A stretch of DNA of 17,700 nt. It comes from Thermoplasmata archaeon. GTDB lineage: Archaea; Thermoplasmatota; Penumbrarchaeia; Penumbrarchaeales; EX4484-36. How positions within the stretch are numbered: the first letter of the stretch is position 1; every line of letters begins with the position of its first letter. The stretch covers positions 1-17,700 of the forward strand of contig JAGHBW010000129.1 of assembly GCA_021160765.1 (NCBI GenBank). The letters are read 5' to 3'. The notes below the pieces were generated by a model. That model searched no databases, was not told the origin of the DNA, and was given only the letters and a program-made list of their open reading frames with translations. Below, one piece after another: positions 1 through 6,301 of the stretch. The position numbers and the translations under genes are program-made.

Positions 1-488
1 AGCCCATTGGGCTTTGAAAGGGAGGAGGCAATCTTGGCTATAATGGGGGTTGCCCCACCACCCACACTCATTGTTAATCCTGTTTTCTCCTTTACAAAAC
101 TTTTCATCTCCCTACATGTCCTTATCACGTCCTCTACTTCCCCGTCAAACACCATATATGCCTCGTCCACAGAGGTTTGGATAAGGTTGTTTGTAAAGCC
201 CGATAGAATGGTCATCACCCTCTCCGATAGCCTTCGGTAGAGGGGGTGATCGGGCTCTCTGTAGAGAAGTGTGGGGCATCTTCTGTAGCACTCTGCAATA
301 CTCATGCCAGACCTTATCCCATACACCCTTGCCTCATAGGTGGCGGTTAGTGCAACCCCCCTGTATCTCTCTCTATAGCTCTCTGATCCAACTACAAATG
401 CCCTTCCACGAAGTGAAGGGGTTTTAAGAACCTCTGCAGAAGCGAAAAAAGCATCCAGATCAGCATGTACGTAGATCTTCATGACCAT
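1..488 (-). CDS. dinB: DNA polymerase IV-like Y-family translesion polymerase, 5' part (runs off the window)
   Basis: The 160-odd visible residues form the start of the palm and fingers of a Y-family polymerase, which copies across DNA lesions. Counting from the ATG at 482, the first metal-binding motif is HADLDAFFASAE with D8 as catalytic carboxylate and F13 at the steric-gate position. The fingers motif ALTATYEARVYGIRSGM and the second catalytic motif SVDEAY (adjacent Asp and Glu) follow, then SVGGGATPIIAKIASSLSKPNG. The thumb and little-finger domains lie beyond position 1. The start is either ATG 488 or ATG 482, two codons apart. I prefer 488 because a TATA-like box centred near 513 would place transcription initiation at about 487, suggesting a leaderless message, and no good Shine-Dalgarno is seen. 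Family assignment is firm; the DinB/Dpo4 subtype is likely. Confidence 0.93.
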   Translation of the reverse strand, partial: MVMKIYVHADLDAFFASAEVLKTPSLRGRAFVVGSESYRERYRGVALTATYEARVYGIRSGMSIAECYRRCPTLLYREPDHPLYRRLSERVMTILSGFTNNLIQTSVDEAYMVFDGEVEDVIRTCREMKSFVKEKTGLTMSVGGGATPIIAKIASSLSKPNG

Positions 489-508
489 TTGCTCTTTTAG
501 CTTTGAAA

Positions 509-532
509 GATAAAAAATCTCCCCCGGGGGAG
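509..532 (-). promoter_or_regulatory. Predicted promoter and palindrome upstream of the polymerase gene
   Basis: On the minus strand a TATA-like TTTTTTATC covers 517-509, about 26 bases before ATG 488. Immediately upstream, over the expected BRE position, is a perfect 14-base palindrome CTCCCCCGGGGGAG (519-532). A palindrome overlapping the BRE would be well placed to block transcription factor B. That role is inferred from position only. Confidence 0.45.
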
Positions 533-607
533 GGGTGGGAGAAAGTATCCTCTGACCTGTCAATCCGCATAGACTTACGTAATGTCCAAAATAAAAAAGT
601 GATGGGG

Positions 608-642
608 GGACAATTAAACAATAATGAGTGCAGGTGCCGGGA
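608..642. repeat. Direct repeat copy 1: tRNA-Gly 3' end plus flank
   Basis: These 35 bases match 936-970 with a single mismatch (617 against 945). The match covers the last 13 base pairs of the tRNA-Gly gene, its discriminator base and 21 bases of downstream flank. It stops inside the T arm, where an unrelated hairpin begins. The two copies lie 328 bases apart. Confidence 0.9.
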
Positions 643-723
643 CTTGTGAGGAGGGCTCTCGTTGACGCACATTCCTCCTCACAAGTCAGGTGAAAGCTCT
701 AAACAATCTCCCAACCTTTCACC
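641..723. repeat. Two adjacent perfect inverted repeats
   Basis: The first pairs GACTTGTGAGGAGG (641-654) with 674-687, 14 base pairs around a 19-base loop. One base later, GGTGAAAG (689-696) pairs with CTTTCACC (716-723), again around a 19-base loop. The first hairpin starts at the point where tRNA-Gly identity ends. No long T run follows on either strand, so simple terminators are not the obvious explanation. Confidence 0.8.
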
Positions 724-742
724 GTCTTATAAGCACTGTTGA

Positions 743-791
743 GCACCAAATTGCGAGAACAGAAAAACAATTGACGTAAGTAATTTGGTGC
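743..791. repeat. Inverted repeat ending in the second tRNA 3'-end copy
   Basis: GCACCAAATT (743-752) pairs perfectly with AATTTGGTGC (782-791) around a 29-base loop. The right arm overlaps the start of the second tRNA 3'-end copy. Read on the minus strand, the arm continues the acceptor strand as CACCTGC-A-CCA, so this copy has an encoded CCA after the discriminator, unlike the other two copies. Confidence 0.75.
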
Positions 792-807
792 AGGTGCCGG
801 GATTCGA
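788..807. repeat. tRNA-Gly 3'-end copy 2 (20 bases)
   Basis: GTGCAGGTGCCGGGATTCGA is identical to 956-975 at the 3' end of the tRNA-Gly gene. Identity then breaks. On the minus strand the remaining T arm is still recognisable (CCAGG, loop TCGAAT, CCCGG) with one stem mismatch and a loop one base short. It is a degraded or altered tRNA 3' quarter and not a complete tRNA. Confidence 0.85.
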
Positions 808-920
808 CCTGGAAGAAACTCCGTTGGGGTAATACTTTTTGATCGTTTCTTCCGGCCTGTGCGGTTTCATCGTTTCTTATATCAGTTTAGAAACCGCACA
901 GGACCTACGGTTCGAATCCC
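799..920. other. Possible structured RNA: closed multi-branch fold with two long hairpins
   Basis: An outer helix GGGATTCGA (799-807) with TCGAATCCC (912-920) encloses two perfect hairpins. These are 811-819 with 845-853 (9 base pairs, GGAAGAAAC) and 856-868 with 890-902 (13 base pairs, CCTGTGCGGTTTC). Only two bases separate the hairpins, giving a three-way-junction shape on either strand. On the minus strand it lies about 37 bases downstream of the tRNA-Gly gene and ends in a tRNA-like 3' tail with CCA. It could be an unrecognised RNA or a mobile-element remnant. I cannot match it to a known RNA family. Confidence 0.4.
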
Positions 921-935
921 TTTACGTTGCTTAGA

Positions 936-970
936 GGACAATTAGACAATAATGAGTGCAGGTGCCGGGA
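936..970. repeat. Direct repeat copy 3: 3' end of the intact tRNA-Gly and its flank
   Basis: Partner of 608-642 (34 of 35 bases identical). It includes the tRNA 3' acceptor strand and 21 bases outside the tRNA. Because identity extends into non-tRNA flank, the pair looks like a duplicated target or attachment site, or a segmental duplication, and not two independently conserved tRNA genes. Confidence 0.9.
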
Positions 971-1029
971 TTCGAACCCGGGTTAAGGGCTTGGAAGGCC
1001 CTTGTCCTAACCAGCTAGACCACACCTGC
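957..1029 (-). tRNA. tRNA-Gly (anticodon TCC)
   Basis: A complete 73-base cloverleaf can be drawn on the minus strand. The acceptor stem is GCAGGTG with CACCTGC and discriminator A. The D arm contains GTCTAGCTGGTTAGGAC. The anticodon stem AGGGC/GCCCT carries the loop CTTCCAA with anticodon TCC. The T arm is CCGGG-TTCGAAT-CCCGG. CCA is not encoded and no intron is present. A TATA-like TTAAATATC at about 1067-1059 would start transcription some seven bases before the tRNA. Confidence 0.96.
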
Positions 1030-1057
1030 ATGGGCAGAGGAAGAGATATTGGAAAGG

Positions 1058-1067
1058 GATATTTAAC
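1058..1067 (-). promoter_or_regulatory. Predicted TATA box of tRNA-Gly
   Basis: On the minus strand the sequence reads GGTTAAATATC. Its distance to the tRNA 5' end (about 30-35 bases) fits an archaeal promoter with a very short leader removed by RNase P. This is prediction by position and composition only. Confidence 0.5.
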
Positions 1068-1097
1068 CGTTGGGGAGAAGTGGCCAGAAACCAAAAG

Positions 1098-1110
1098 TTT
1101 TTTATTAAAT
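1098..1110 (+). promoter_or_regulatory. Predicted TATA box of the surface-protein gene
   Basis: TTTTTTATTAAAT lies 70-80 bases before the ATG at 1181, which would give a leader of about 50 bases. A GGTGGTG Shine-Dalgarno (1167-1173) sits seven bases before the ATG. Confidence 0.4.
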
Positions 1111-1180
1111 GATATCATGAATACCTCTGACACGTCAATACTGGATTTTGAAAATAGAAAATCTGGGTGGTGTATGACTT

Positions 1181-4100
1181 ATGGCCGAGAAATGGATAAA
1201 GGTTTTAGTGTCGCTGGTAGGACTTCTATTTTTAATCACTCCAGTTGCTTTCCTTCCTCAGGGAGGAGGAGAGGGTGTACCCACCAAAGTTGAGAAGACC
1301 AGGTATGGTTTTACCCCCAATATGACTTGGACAGATAATCCTGGGTTTGAGGTGTGGGCGTTGGATACCGGAAATTTTGATGGAGGGAACGGTCCGGATA
1401 TCGCTGCAGGGGGTCTTGAGAAGATACAGATATATCTCAACAACGGACAGGGGACGAACTTTGTAAAGGGTCAGACGATATCACTCCCCACCAATGAGAA
1501 GATCGTCAGGATGGTGGTGGCTGACGTGGATGGGGATGGGGACGACGACATACTGGCGTGGGGAATATTCAACGACCCCTATAGCGATCAGTCCAATGGA
1601 GTTCCATCTGGTCTTGTGGAGAGGGACTTCCGATTTAACTACTTCAAAAACGATGGAAGCGGGACGTTCACTCTTCAGGATTATGTGGACTTCTCAAACG
1701 TTCCTGTAATGATACTTCATCCCTACTATCAGGATGGCCATTGGGACATGGCAGCCGGGGACATTGACAACGATGGAGACGTTGATGCGGTTGTTGTTAC
1801 TGGTGTTAAAAATAGCAACGGCTATATTGGCACAGTGAAATTTTCACTTTTAAAATACAGTTCTGGGAGTTTCAACGAGACGCAGAACATCACCTTTTCC
1901 GTCTCAACCACATCCCCATGGTTGTGGGGGCTGGTTGATCTGGGTGACATGAATAGAGACAACTATCTTGACCTCATAATGGTTGTTCAGGGTTACTACG
2001 CCCCGAGAAACCCACTCTACCCGCGGATTTACGTTCAGAACAACACTCAGATGGGAAGTTTCGTCACCTCCCTCAACCATGTGGGTACCGTTGTAACCTC
2101 GGGCTCCAGATTAGTATGTGCTTACGATGTAGCCCACGGGGACTTCCTTGGAACAGCCTATCCGGATATCATTGTCTCTTCAAATTACGATACTGATGGG
2201 AACATGATAAGTGGGATGCTCTGGGTTATTGGCGGCCTTGCCAACGGTGGCTTCACCTCCCAGATCTTCCAGGTCCATCAGGAGATATATCACTGGGGGG
2301 CTAGGGAGATATCCGTTGGAAAACTTGATAACACCACCGGGAGCGATTATGCCCTTTCATACTGGTATGATAGCACTCTGGACGACCCTTATGATGCCAT
2401 AAACAGTTGGTCTATCTCAGCGGTCTCCTCCCGCCCCGTCTCCTATCCACCTGGATCATATCTGCTTAAACACCTTGAGCCCGGTAGAGACATGCCGAAA
2501 CAGGTGTACCGTACAGTTGAGCTTGACAACATGGACAGGGATCCAGCAGGCTTTGACGACATAATCGCTGGTGGGACAAATGTGACGGTCTTTATCACCT
2601 CCTATCCACCTCCGAAACCCCCACAGGTAGTGAGGGCTACTCATAAACCAATGCCTATCCATAATGATGGGAAGGAGTTGATGACCATCAACATAACAGT
2701 GGTTGACCCAGACGGGTGGAGCGACGTTACATATCTCAATCTGGACCTAAGAAGCATTGGCGGGAAGGTGGTCACACTGGGTGCAGGGAACAGGTCATAT
2801 GACCTATCCAAGAAGCCTGCGGAAGTCTATTTCACATACAAAACTGTAGTGCCAACGTGGGTGGAGCCGGGGCTTTACGAGTGTAATATAACCGTTTACG
2901 ATAGACCCGGCCTCAAGGGAGAGGGGAAGCTCTATGTGAGGGTGGAGCAGTTCAATAGGGCTCCAGTCGCCACAGAAAACGCTCCAAGGGAGATTCACCT
3001 TCCTGAGGATACGGAGATTTATGTTGAGGGTGTGTACAACTTCTTTGAGGACCCTGATGGAGATCAGTTGCTGATATACCTGAAAACTGAAAGCGGTCTA
3101 TGGGGAAAATCATACACGGGAAGCCTCATTACAGTCACACTTGAAAATGGAACGGACGAAAACCCGTTTGGATATTCACTGCACATAGTTCCAAAGAAGA
3201 ACCTGTACGGAACGAGTAGAATAACCCTCATGGCCACGGATGGCATCGCAGAGTCCGACCCGCTGGTTATAAACGTCACCGTTGACTCCGTGAACGATCC
3301 CCCAATTATACTTGGTATAAGCTCCCCGGGGAAGTTTGAGGTGAAACTTCAGGAGGATCGCTCCTTCTATGGACGGATTCTCGCAGAGGACCCCAATGAC
3401 GGGAACACGGAGTTCCACTTCTGGGCGGAGTTCCTGGAGGAGGAGAACAAGTTCTTCATTAACCCTGAGACTGGTGAGATACGCTGGACGCCTCAGAACG
3501 ATGATGTTGGTTCTCACAGGGTTATGATATATGTTGACGATCTTCAGGGTGCCAACGTCTCCGCGCTCTTCTGGTTCAACGTCTCTAATACAAACGATCC
3601 CCCGTTCATATCTCAGGTCTCTAATGGGACATACACCTACAGGGATCTTACAATGTCCCAGGTTCTTGATTTCACAGTATATGAACATCAGTGGTTCAAC
3701 CTAACGCTGAAGGTAGGCGATGAGGATATAAACATAGGGAAGCAGAGCCAGGTCCTTATCTCCTCTGACCTCTCATTCTATGAAAGCTATCAATTAACCT
3801 ACGATCCGGAAACCGATCCATATACCGCAAAGCTCTCCCTCAAAATTGAGAACGTTTACGGTATCCAATGCACCTACCTTCCCAAATACCCGCCCCTGAC
3901 CGCCAATTTAACGGTGATGGACGAAGACGCCAACTCGTTGAGGTTCTACGTAACATTAAGGATTACTGTGATCAACGTGAACGATCCACCAGGACAGGTG
4001 AAGATAGTGGAACCGGAGGCCGGCGAGAGCTACGACATTCTGTTCCACCACTATTTCTCTGCATCAGCGGTTGGTGACCCAGACATCCCATATAACGATT

Positions 4101-4852
4101 CAATTCGGTATGTATGGGACTTTGACGCATCAGATGGATTTCAGGAGAACGCAGTGGGGCAGAGCGTGTATTGGGACTTCCCGCATGCAGGCAACTTCAC
4201 AGTTACCGTTAGGGTGTACGATTCTAATGGGCTCTATACGGAGGACTCCATTTATGTGATAGCCAACGGTATTTACAACGAATCTGACTATGACAACGAC
4301 GGCCTACCGAACAGCTGGGAGGAGAAATATGGACTTGACATATACGACCCCACAGACGCTAACGTGGATACGGATGGTGATGGCCTAACCAACCTGCAGG
4401 AATACCTTAATGGGACGGATCCGACGGATAGGGATACCGATAGGGATGGCTATCCAGACGGAGAGGATTTGTACCCAACAGATGGTAGCAGATGGAAGGC
4501 TGAAAAGAAGGAGAAGAAGAGCCCCATAAGCGGACTGGTTATGGGGATCATAGTCATTCTGGTGGTGGTGGTTCTTCTTGGCCTCTTTATCCATGTCTCT
4601 CTGAAGAAAAAGAGAGAGGCGGAAGAGCGCAGGAGACAGGAACGCGAAAGGCAGCTCCAGATGGAGAGGGAGAAGCAGATGGAGTATTCCAGGCTCTACG
4701 GTCAGGGGGCAGAGACGTCCGTTGGTACCGTGGAGGAAACCACTGCAGAGGAGGTCTCTCCGCCGGAGGCACCACCAAAGGTGGCGGAGGAGCTTGCGTT
4801 TAAGACACCAGAGGACTATAAGCCGAAGGAACTGGATGAGATCTTCAAGTGA
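1181..4852 (+). CDS. Large membrane-anchored surface protein: propeller, cadherin/PKD and TSP3 calcium modules
   Basis: This 1223-residue protein probably faces the cell exterior and is anchored by one helix. Residues 1-30 form a signal peptide. About 45-470 contain seven FG-GAP/VCBS-like units, such as VADVDGDGDDDILAWG (113-128) and AAGDIDNDGDVDAVVVTG (191-208), matching a seven-bladed integrin-like propeller. Several Ig/cadherin-like domains follow, marked by recurring DPDG and NDPP linkers, then a PKD-like domain (WDFDASDG). TSP3/EF-hand-like loops sit at D1036-E1047 and D1063-E1074, with a third just after. A membrane helix spans about 1116-1141. The C-terminal tail is highly charged (KKKREAEERRRQERER), then acidic and proline-rich. 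It may be an adhesin or envelope component; ligand unknown. Its TSP3 module closely resembles the insertion in AtpK. Confidence 0.85.
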   Translation: MAEKWIKVLVSLVGLLFLITPVAFLPQGGGEGVPTKVEKTRYGFTPNMTWTDNPGFEVWALDTGNFDGGNGPDIAAGGLEKIQIYLNNGQGTNFVKGQTISLPTNEKIVRMVVADVDGDGDDDILAWGIFNDPYSDQSNGVPSGLVERDFRFNYFKNDGSGTFTLQDYVDFSNVPVMILHPYYQDGHWDMAAGDIDNDGDVDAVVVTGVKNSNGYIGTVKFSLLKYSSGSFNETQNITFSVSTTSPWLWGLVDLGDMNRDNYLDLIMVVQGYYAPRNPLYPRIYVQNNTQMGSFVTSLNHVGTVVTSGSRLVCAYDVAHGDFLGTAYPDIIVSSNYDTDGNMISGMLWVIGGLANGGFTSQIFQVHQEIYHWGAREISVGKLDNTTGSDYALSYWYDSTLDDPYDAINSWSISAVSSRPVSYPPGSYLLKHLEPGRDMPKQVYRTVELDNMDRDPAGFDDIIAGGTNVTVFITSYPPPKPPQVVRATHKPMPIHNDGKELMTINITVVDPDGWSDVTYLNLDLRSIGGKVVTLGAGNRSYDLSKKPAEVYFTYKTVVPTWVEPGLYECNITVYDRPGLKGEGKLYVRVEQFNRAPVATENAPREIHLPEDTEIYVEGVYNFFEDPDGDQLLIYLKTESGLWGKSYTGSLITVTLENGTDENPFGYSLHIVPKKNLYGTSRITLMATDGIAESDPLVINVTVDSVNDPPIILGISSPGKFEVKLQEDRSFYGRILAEDPNDGNTEFHFWAEFLEEENKFFINPETGEIRWTPQNDDVGSHRVMIYVDDLQGANVSALFWFNVSNTNDPPFISQVSNGTYTYRDLTMSQVLDFTVYEHQWFNLTLKVGDEDINIGKQSQVLISSDLSFYESYQLTYDPETDPYTAKLSLKIENVYGIQCTYLPKYPPLTANLTVMDEDANSLRFYVTLRITVINVNDPPGQVKIVEPEAGESYDILFHHYFSASAVGDPDIPYNDSIRYVWDFDASDGFQENAVGQSVYWDFPHAGNFTVTVRVYDSNGLYTEDSIYVIANGIYNESDYDNDGLPNSWEEKYGLDIYDPTDANVDTDGDGLTNLQEYLNGTDPTDRDTDRDGYPDGEDLYPTDGSRWKAEKKEKKSPISGLVMGIIVILVVVVLLGLFIHVSLKKKREAEERRRQERERQLQMEREKQMEYSRLYGQGAETSVGTVEETTAEEVSPPEAPPKVAEELAFKTPEDYKPKELDEIFK

Positions 4853-4853
4853 C

Positions 4854-4861
4854 ATTAAATA
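4854..4861 (+). promoter_or_regulatory. Predicted TATA box of pyrH
   Basis: ATTAAATA lies just after the surface-protein stop codon. Its centre is about 28 bases before the GTG at 4886, which would make the pyrH message nearly leaderless and supports that start over GTG 4862. Confidence 0.4.
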
Positions 4862-4885
4862 GTGAATAATACATTTGGGTCTCCG

Positions 4886-5602
4886 GTGAACAGGTTGACC
4901 CGATATGTGATATCTTTAGGTGGTTCCCTGCTAACCCCTGAAGAGGGTCTGTCAGATTATCTGGGGGCCTTCAGTGACCTTCTTGTTGAGAGGCTTGAGG
5001 AGGATGAACAGTACTTTATTGTGACAGGTGGCGGGGAGATTGCTCGGAGGTACATGAGCCTGGTGGATAAAGGAGGTATGTCCCAATACTCTTTGGATGG
5101 TATTGGAATTCTTGCGACGAGACTTAATGCGTTTGTGGTGGCCTCCTACTTCGGTGACCTCTCCAATAAGGAGCCTTTTACTACAGTTGAAGAGGCAGCA
5201 CTTCTTGGGGAACTCTACCCAATTGTTGTGGGTGGTGGAACGGTTCCGGGACATTCCACAGATGCGGTTGCAGCTTTAGTGGCGGAAAGGGTTGGTGGTG
5301 AGGTGTTTCTCAACCTCACCACTGTTGACGGTGTTTATGAAAGAGACCCCCGAAAGCACCCCGGGGCCAAGATGTACAGAGAGCTGAACACTGAAGAGCT
5401 TCTGAAACTCACTATGGAGAAGGGATTTGGGGCGGGGGGTCATATGGTAATAGACCCTCTCGCTGCTATAGTTATTCATAGAAGCTCCATAAGGACCGTT
5501 GTTATGAACGGAAGGGATCTGGAGAATCTGAGAAGCTTTTTTGAGGGGAAGGAGTTCAGAGGGACCGTTATAAATCCAATAGAAGGTGGCGAGAATGGTT
5601 AA
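4886..5602 (+). CDS. pyrH: UMP kinase (archaeal PyrH type)
   Basis: Amino-acid-kinase-fold enzyme that phosphorylates UMP to UDP in pyrimidine nucleotide synthesis in the cytoplasm. Visible signatures are the N-terminal GGSLL, the VTGGGEIARRY loop, PIVVGGGTVPGHSTDAVAALVAE in the nucleotide-binding region, LTTVDGVYERDPRKHPGAK, and the C-terminal GGHMVIDPLAAIVIHRS, all typical of archaeal UMP kinases. The length of 238 residues fits the family (about 225-240). The start is uncertain. GTG 4862 would add eight residues, GTG 4886 fits the TATA box, and TTG 4895 has a GGTGA five bases upstream. The 3' end overlaps the next gene by eight bases, suggesting co-transcription. Confidence 0.9.
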   Translation: MNRLTRYVISLGGSLLTPEEGLSDYLGAFSDLLVERLEEDEQYFIVTGGGEIARRYMSLVDKGGMSQYSLDGIGILATRLNAFVVASYFGDLSNKEPFTTVEEAALLGELYPIVVGGGTVPGHSTDAVAALVAERVGGEVFLNLTTVDGVYERDPRKHPGAKMYRELNTEELLKLTMEKGFGAGGHMVIDPLAAIVIHRSSIRTVVMNGRDLENLRSFFEGKEFRGTVINPIEGGENG

Positions 5603-5822
5603 AAAGAAAAAGCCAGTATCCGATGAGTATCGCTCATCTGCGCGCATTCCTCCGCACAAGCACTGCATAGTGTGTGGAAAGGCCATACCGGAGGATGAGA
5701 GGTTCTGCTCTGAGGAGTGTGAAGCTGCGTTTAAAAGGATGCAGAGGGCCAAGATCCTTAACTTCGTTTACATGTTCATTCTCGTGGTTGTGCTCATGAT
5801 AATTTTAAGGGGTATGTTTTAG
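5595..5822 (+). CDS. DUF2116-like zinc-ribbon membrane protein
   Basis: A 75-residue protein with a basic N-terminus and a zinc-ribbon-like motif HKHCIVCGKAIPEDERFCSEEC, in which two CxxC-type pairs can bind one zinc ion. One C-terminal membrane helix (about residues 53-71, LNFVYMFILVVVLMIILRG) follows. This matches the small archaeal DUF2116 type, whose function is unknown. ATG 5595 is preferred to GTG 5586 because AGGTGG (5583-5588) lies six bases before it. The gene overlaps pyrH and ends six bases before coaD, so the three are probably one transcript. Confidence 0.82.
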   Translation: MVKKKKPVSDEYRSSARIPPHKHCIVCGKAIPEDERFCSEECEAAFKRMQRAKILNFVYMFILVVVLMIILRGMF

Positions 5823-5827
5823 AGGCG

Positions 5828-6301
5828 ATGAAATTGAGGGTGTGTGTGGGTGGAACGTTCTCCCCTCTTCACAGAGGTCATAGGGCTCTCCTCAGAGCGG
5901 CATTTGAATGGGGGGATGAGATCATTGTGGGACTTACCACTGATAGGTTCGCAGAAGAGATGCGAGGAGAGGTGGTTTCGCCCTATCAGGAGAGGTATGG
6001 TGAATTGAGAAGGTATATAGAGGAGAACTTTCAGAAGCCCTATAAGATCGTTCCTATTGATGATCCAACTGGTGGTGGCGCAGTTTTTTCAGAAAAACTG
6101 GAGGGGATTGTTGTATCGGAGGAAACTGAAGAAACCGCCAAATGGATAAACGAAGAGCGAAGGAAAAGAGGACTTAAACCGCTTGAGATTCTTGTTATAA
6201 GCATGATACCAGCCGAATCGGGTGAACCGATCAGGGGAAGACTCATTCGCCGAGGTGTTATGGATAGGGAGGGGAGGATCATCAGAGGTCACGGGTTGTA
6301 G
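5828..6301 (+). CDS. coaD: Phosphopantetheine adenylyltransferase, archaeal type
   Basis: A 157-residue nucleotidyltransferase of the HxGH superfamily. It would transfer AMP from ATP to 4'-phosphopantetheine, the penultimate step of coenzyme A synthesis. The N-terminal VCVGGTFSPLHRGHRALL contains the nucleotide-binding HRGH and the T-F/H region. Later motifs are VGLTTDRFAEEM and VSEETEETAKWINEERRKRGLKPLEILV, and SAESGEPI-like ISMIPAESGEPIRGRLIRRG stands where the ISSTRIR-type ATP-binding loop is expected. Size fits the archaeal form (about 150-160). Its last 13 bases overlap the 3' end of the convergent atpB gene. Confidence 0.88.
   Translation: MKLRVCVGGTFSPLHRGHRALLRAAFEWGDEIIVGLTTDRFAEEMRGEVVSPYQERYGELRRYIEENFQKPYKIVPIDDPTGGGAVFSEKLEGIVVSEETEETAKWINEERRKRGLKPLEILVISMIPAESGEPIRGRLIRRGVMDREGRIIRGHGL

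Noticed and set aside
641..687. Rho-independent-type terminator
   Set aside because: The 14-base-pair hairpin is not followed by a T run on either strand.
903..930. A second complete tRNA on the plus strand around GGTTCGAATCCC
   Set aside because: The putative T stem pairs poorly and no acceptor, D or anticodon arm can be drawn; it is better explained as one side of the 799-807/912-920 helix.
608..970. CRISPR array
   Set aside because: Only three copies of unequal length and irregular spacing are present, and the repeats are pieces of the tRNA-Gly gene and its flank.
3176..3688. 170-residue open frame on the minus strand inside the surface-protein gene
   Set aside because: It lies fully antisense to a strongly supported coding frame and has no recognisable domain or start signal.
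4385..4855. 156-residue open frame on the minus strand over the end of the surface-protein gene
   Set aside because: Leucine- and arginine-rich composition mirrors the Glu/Lys-rich sense strand; no independent support.
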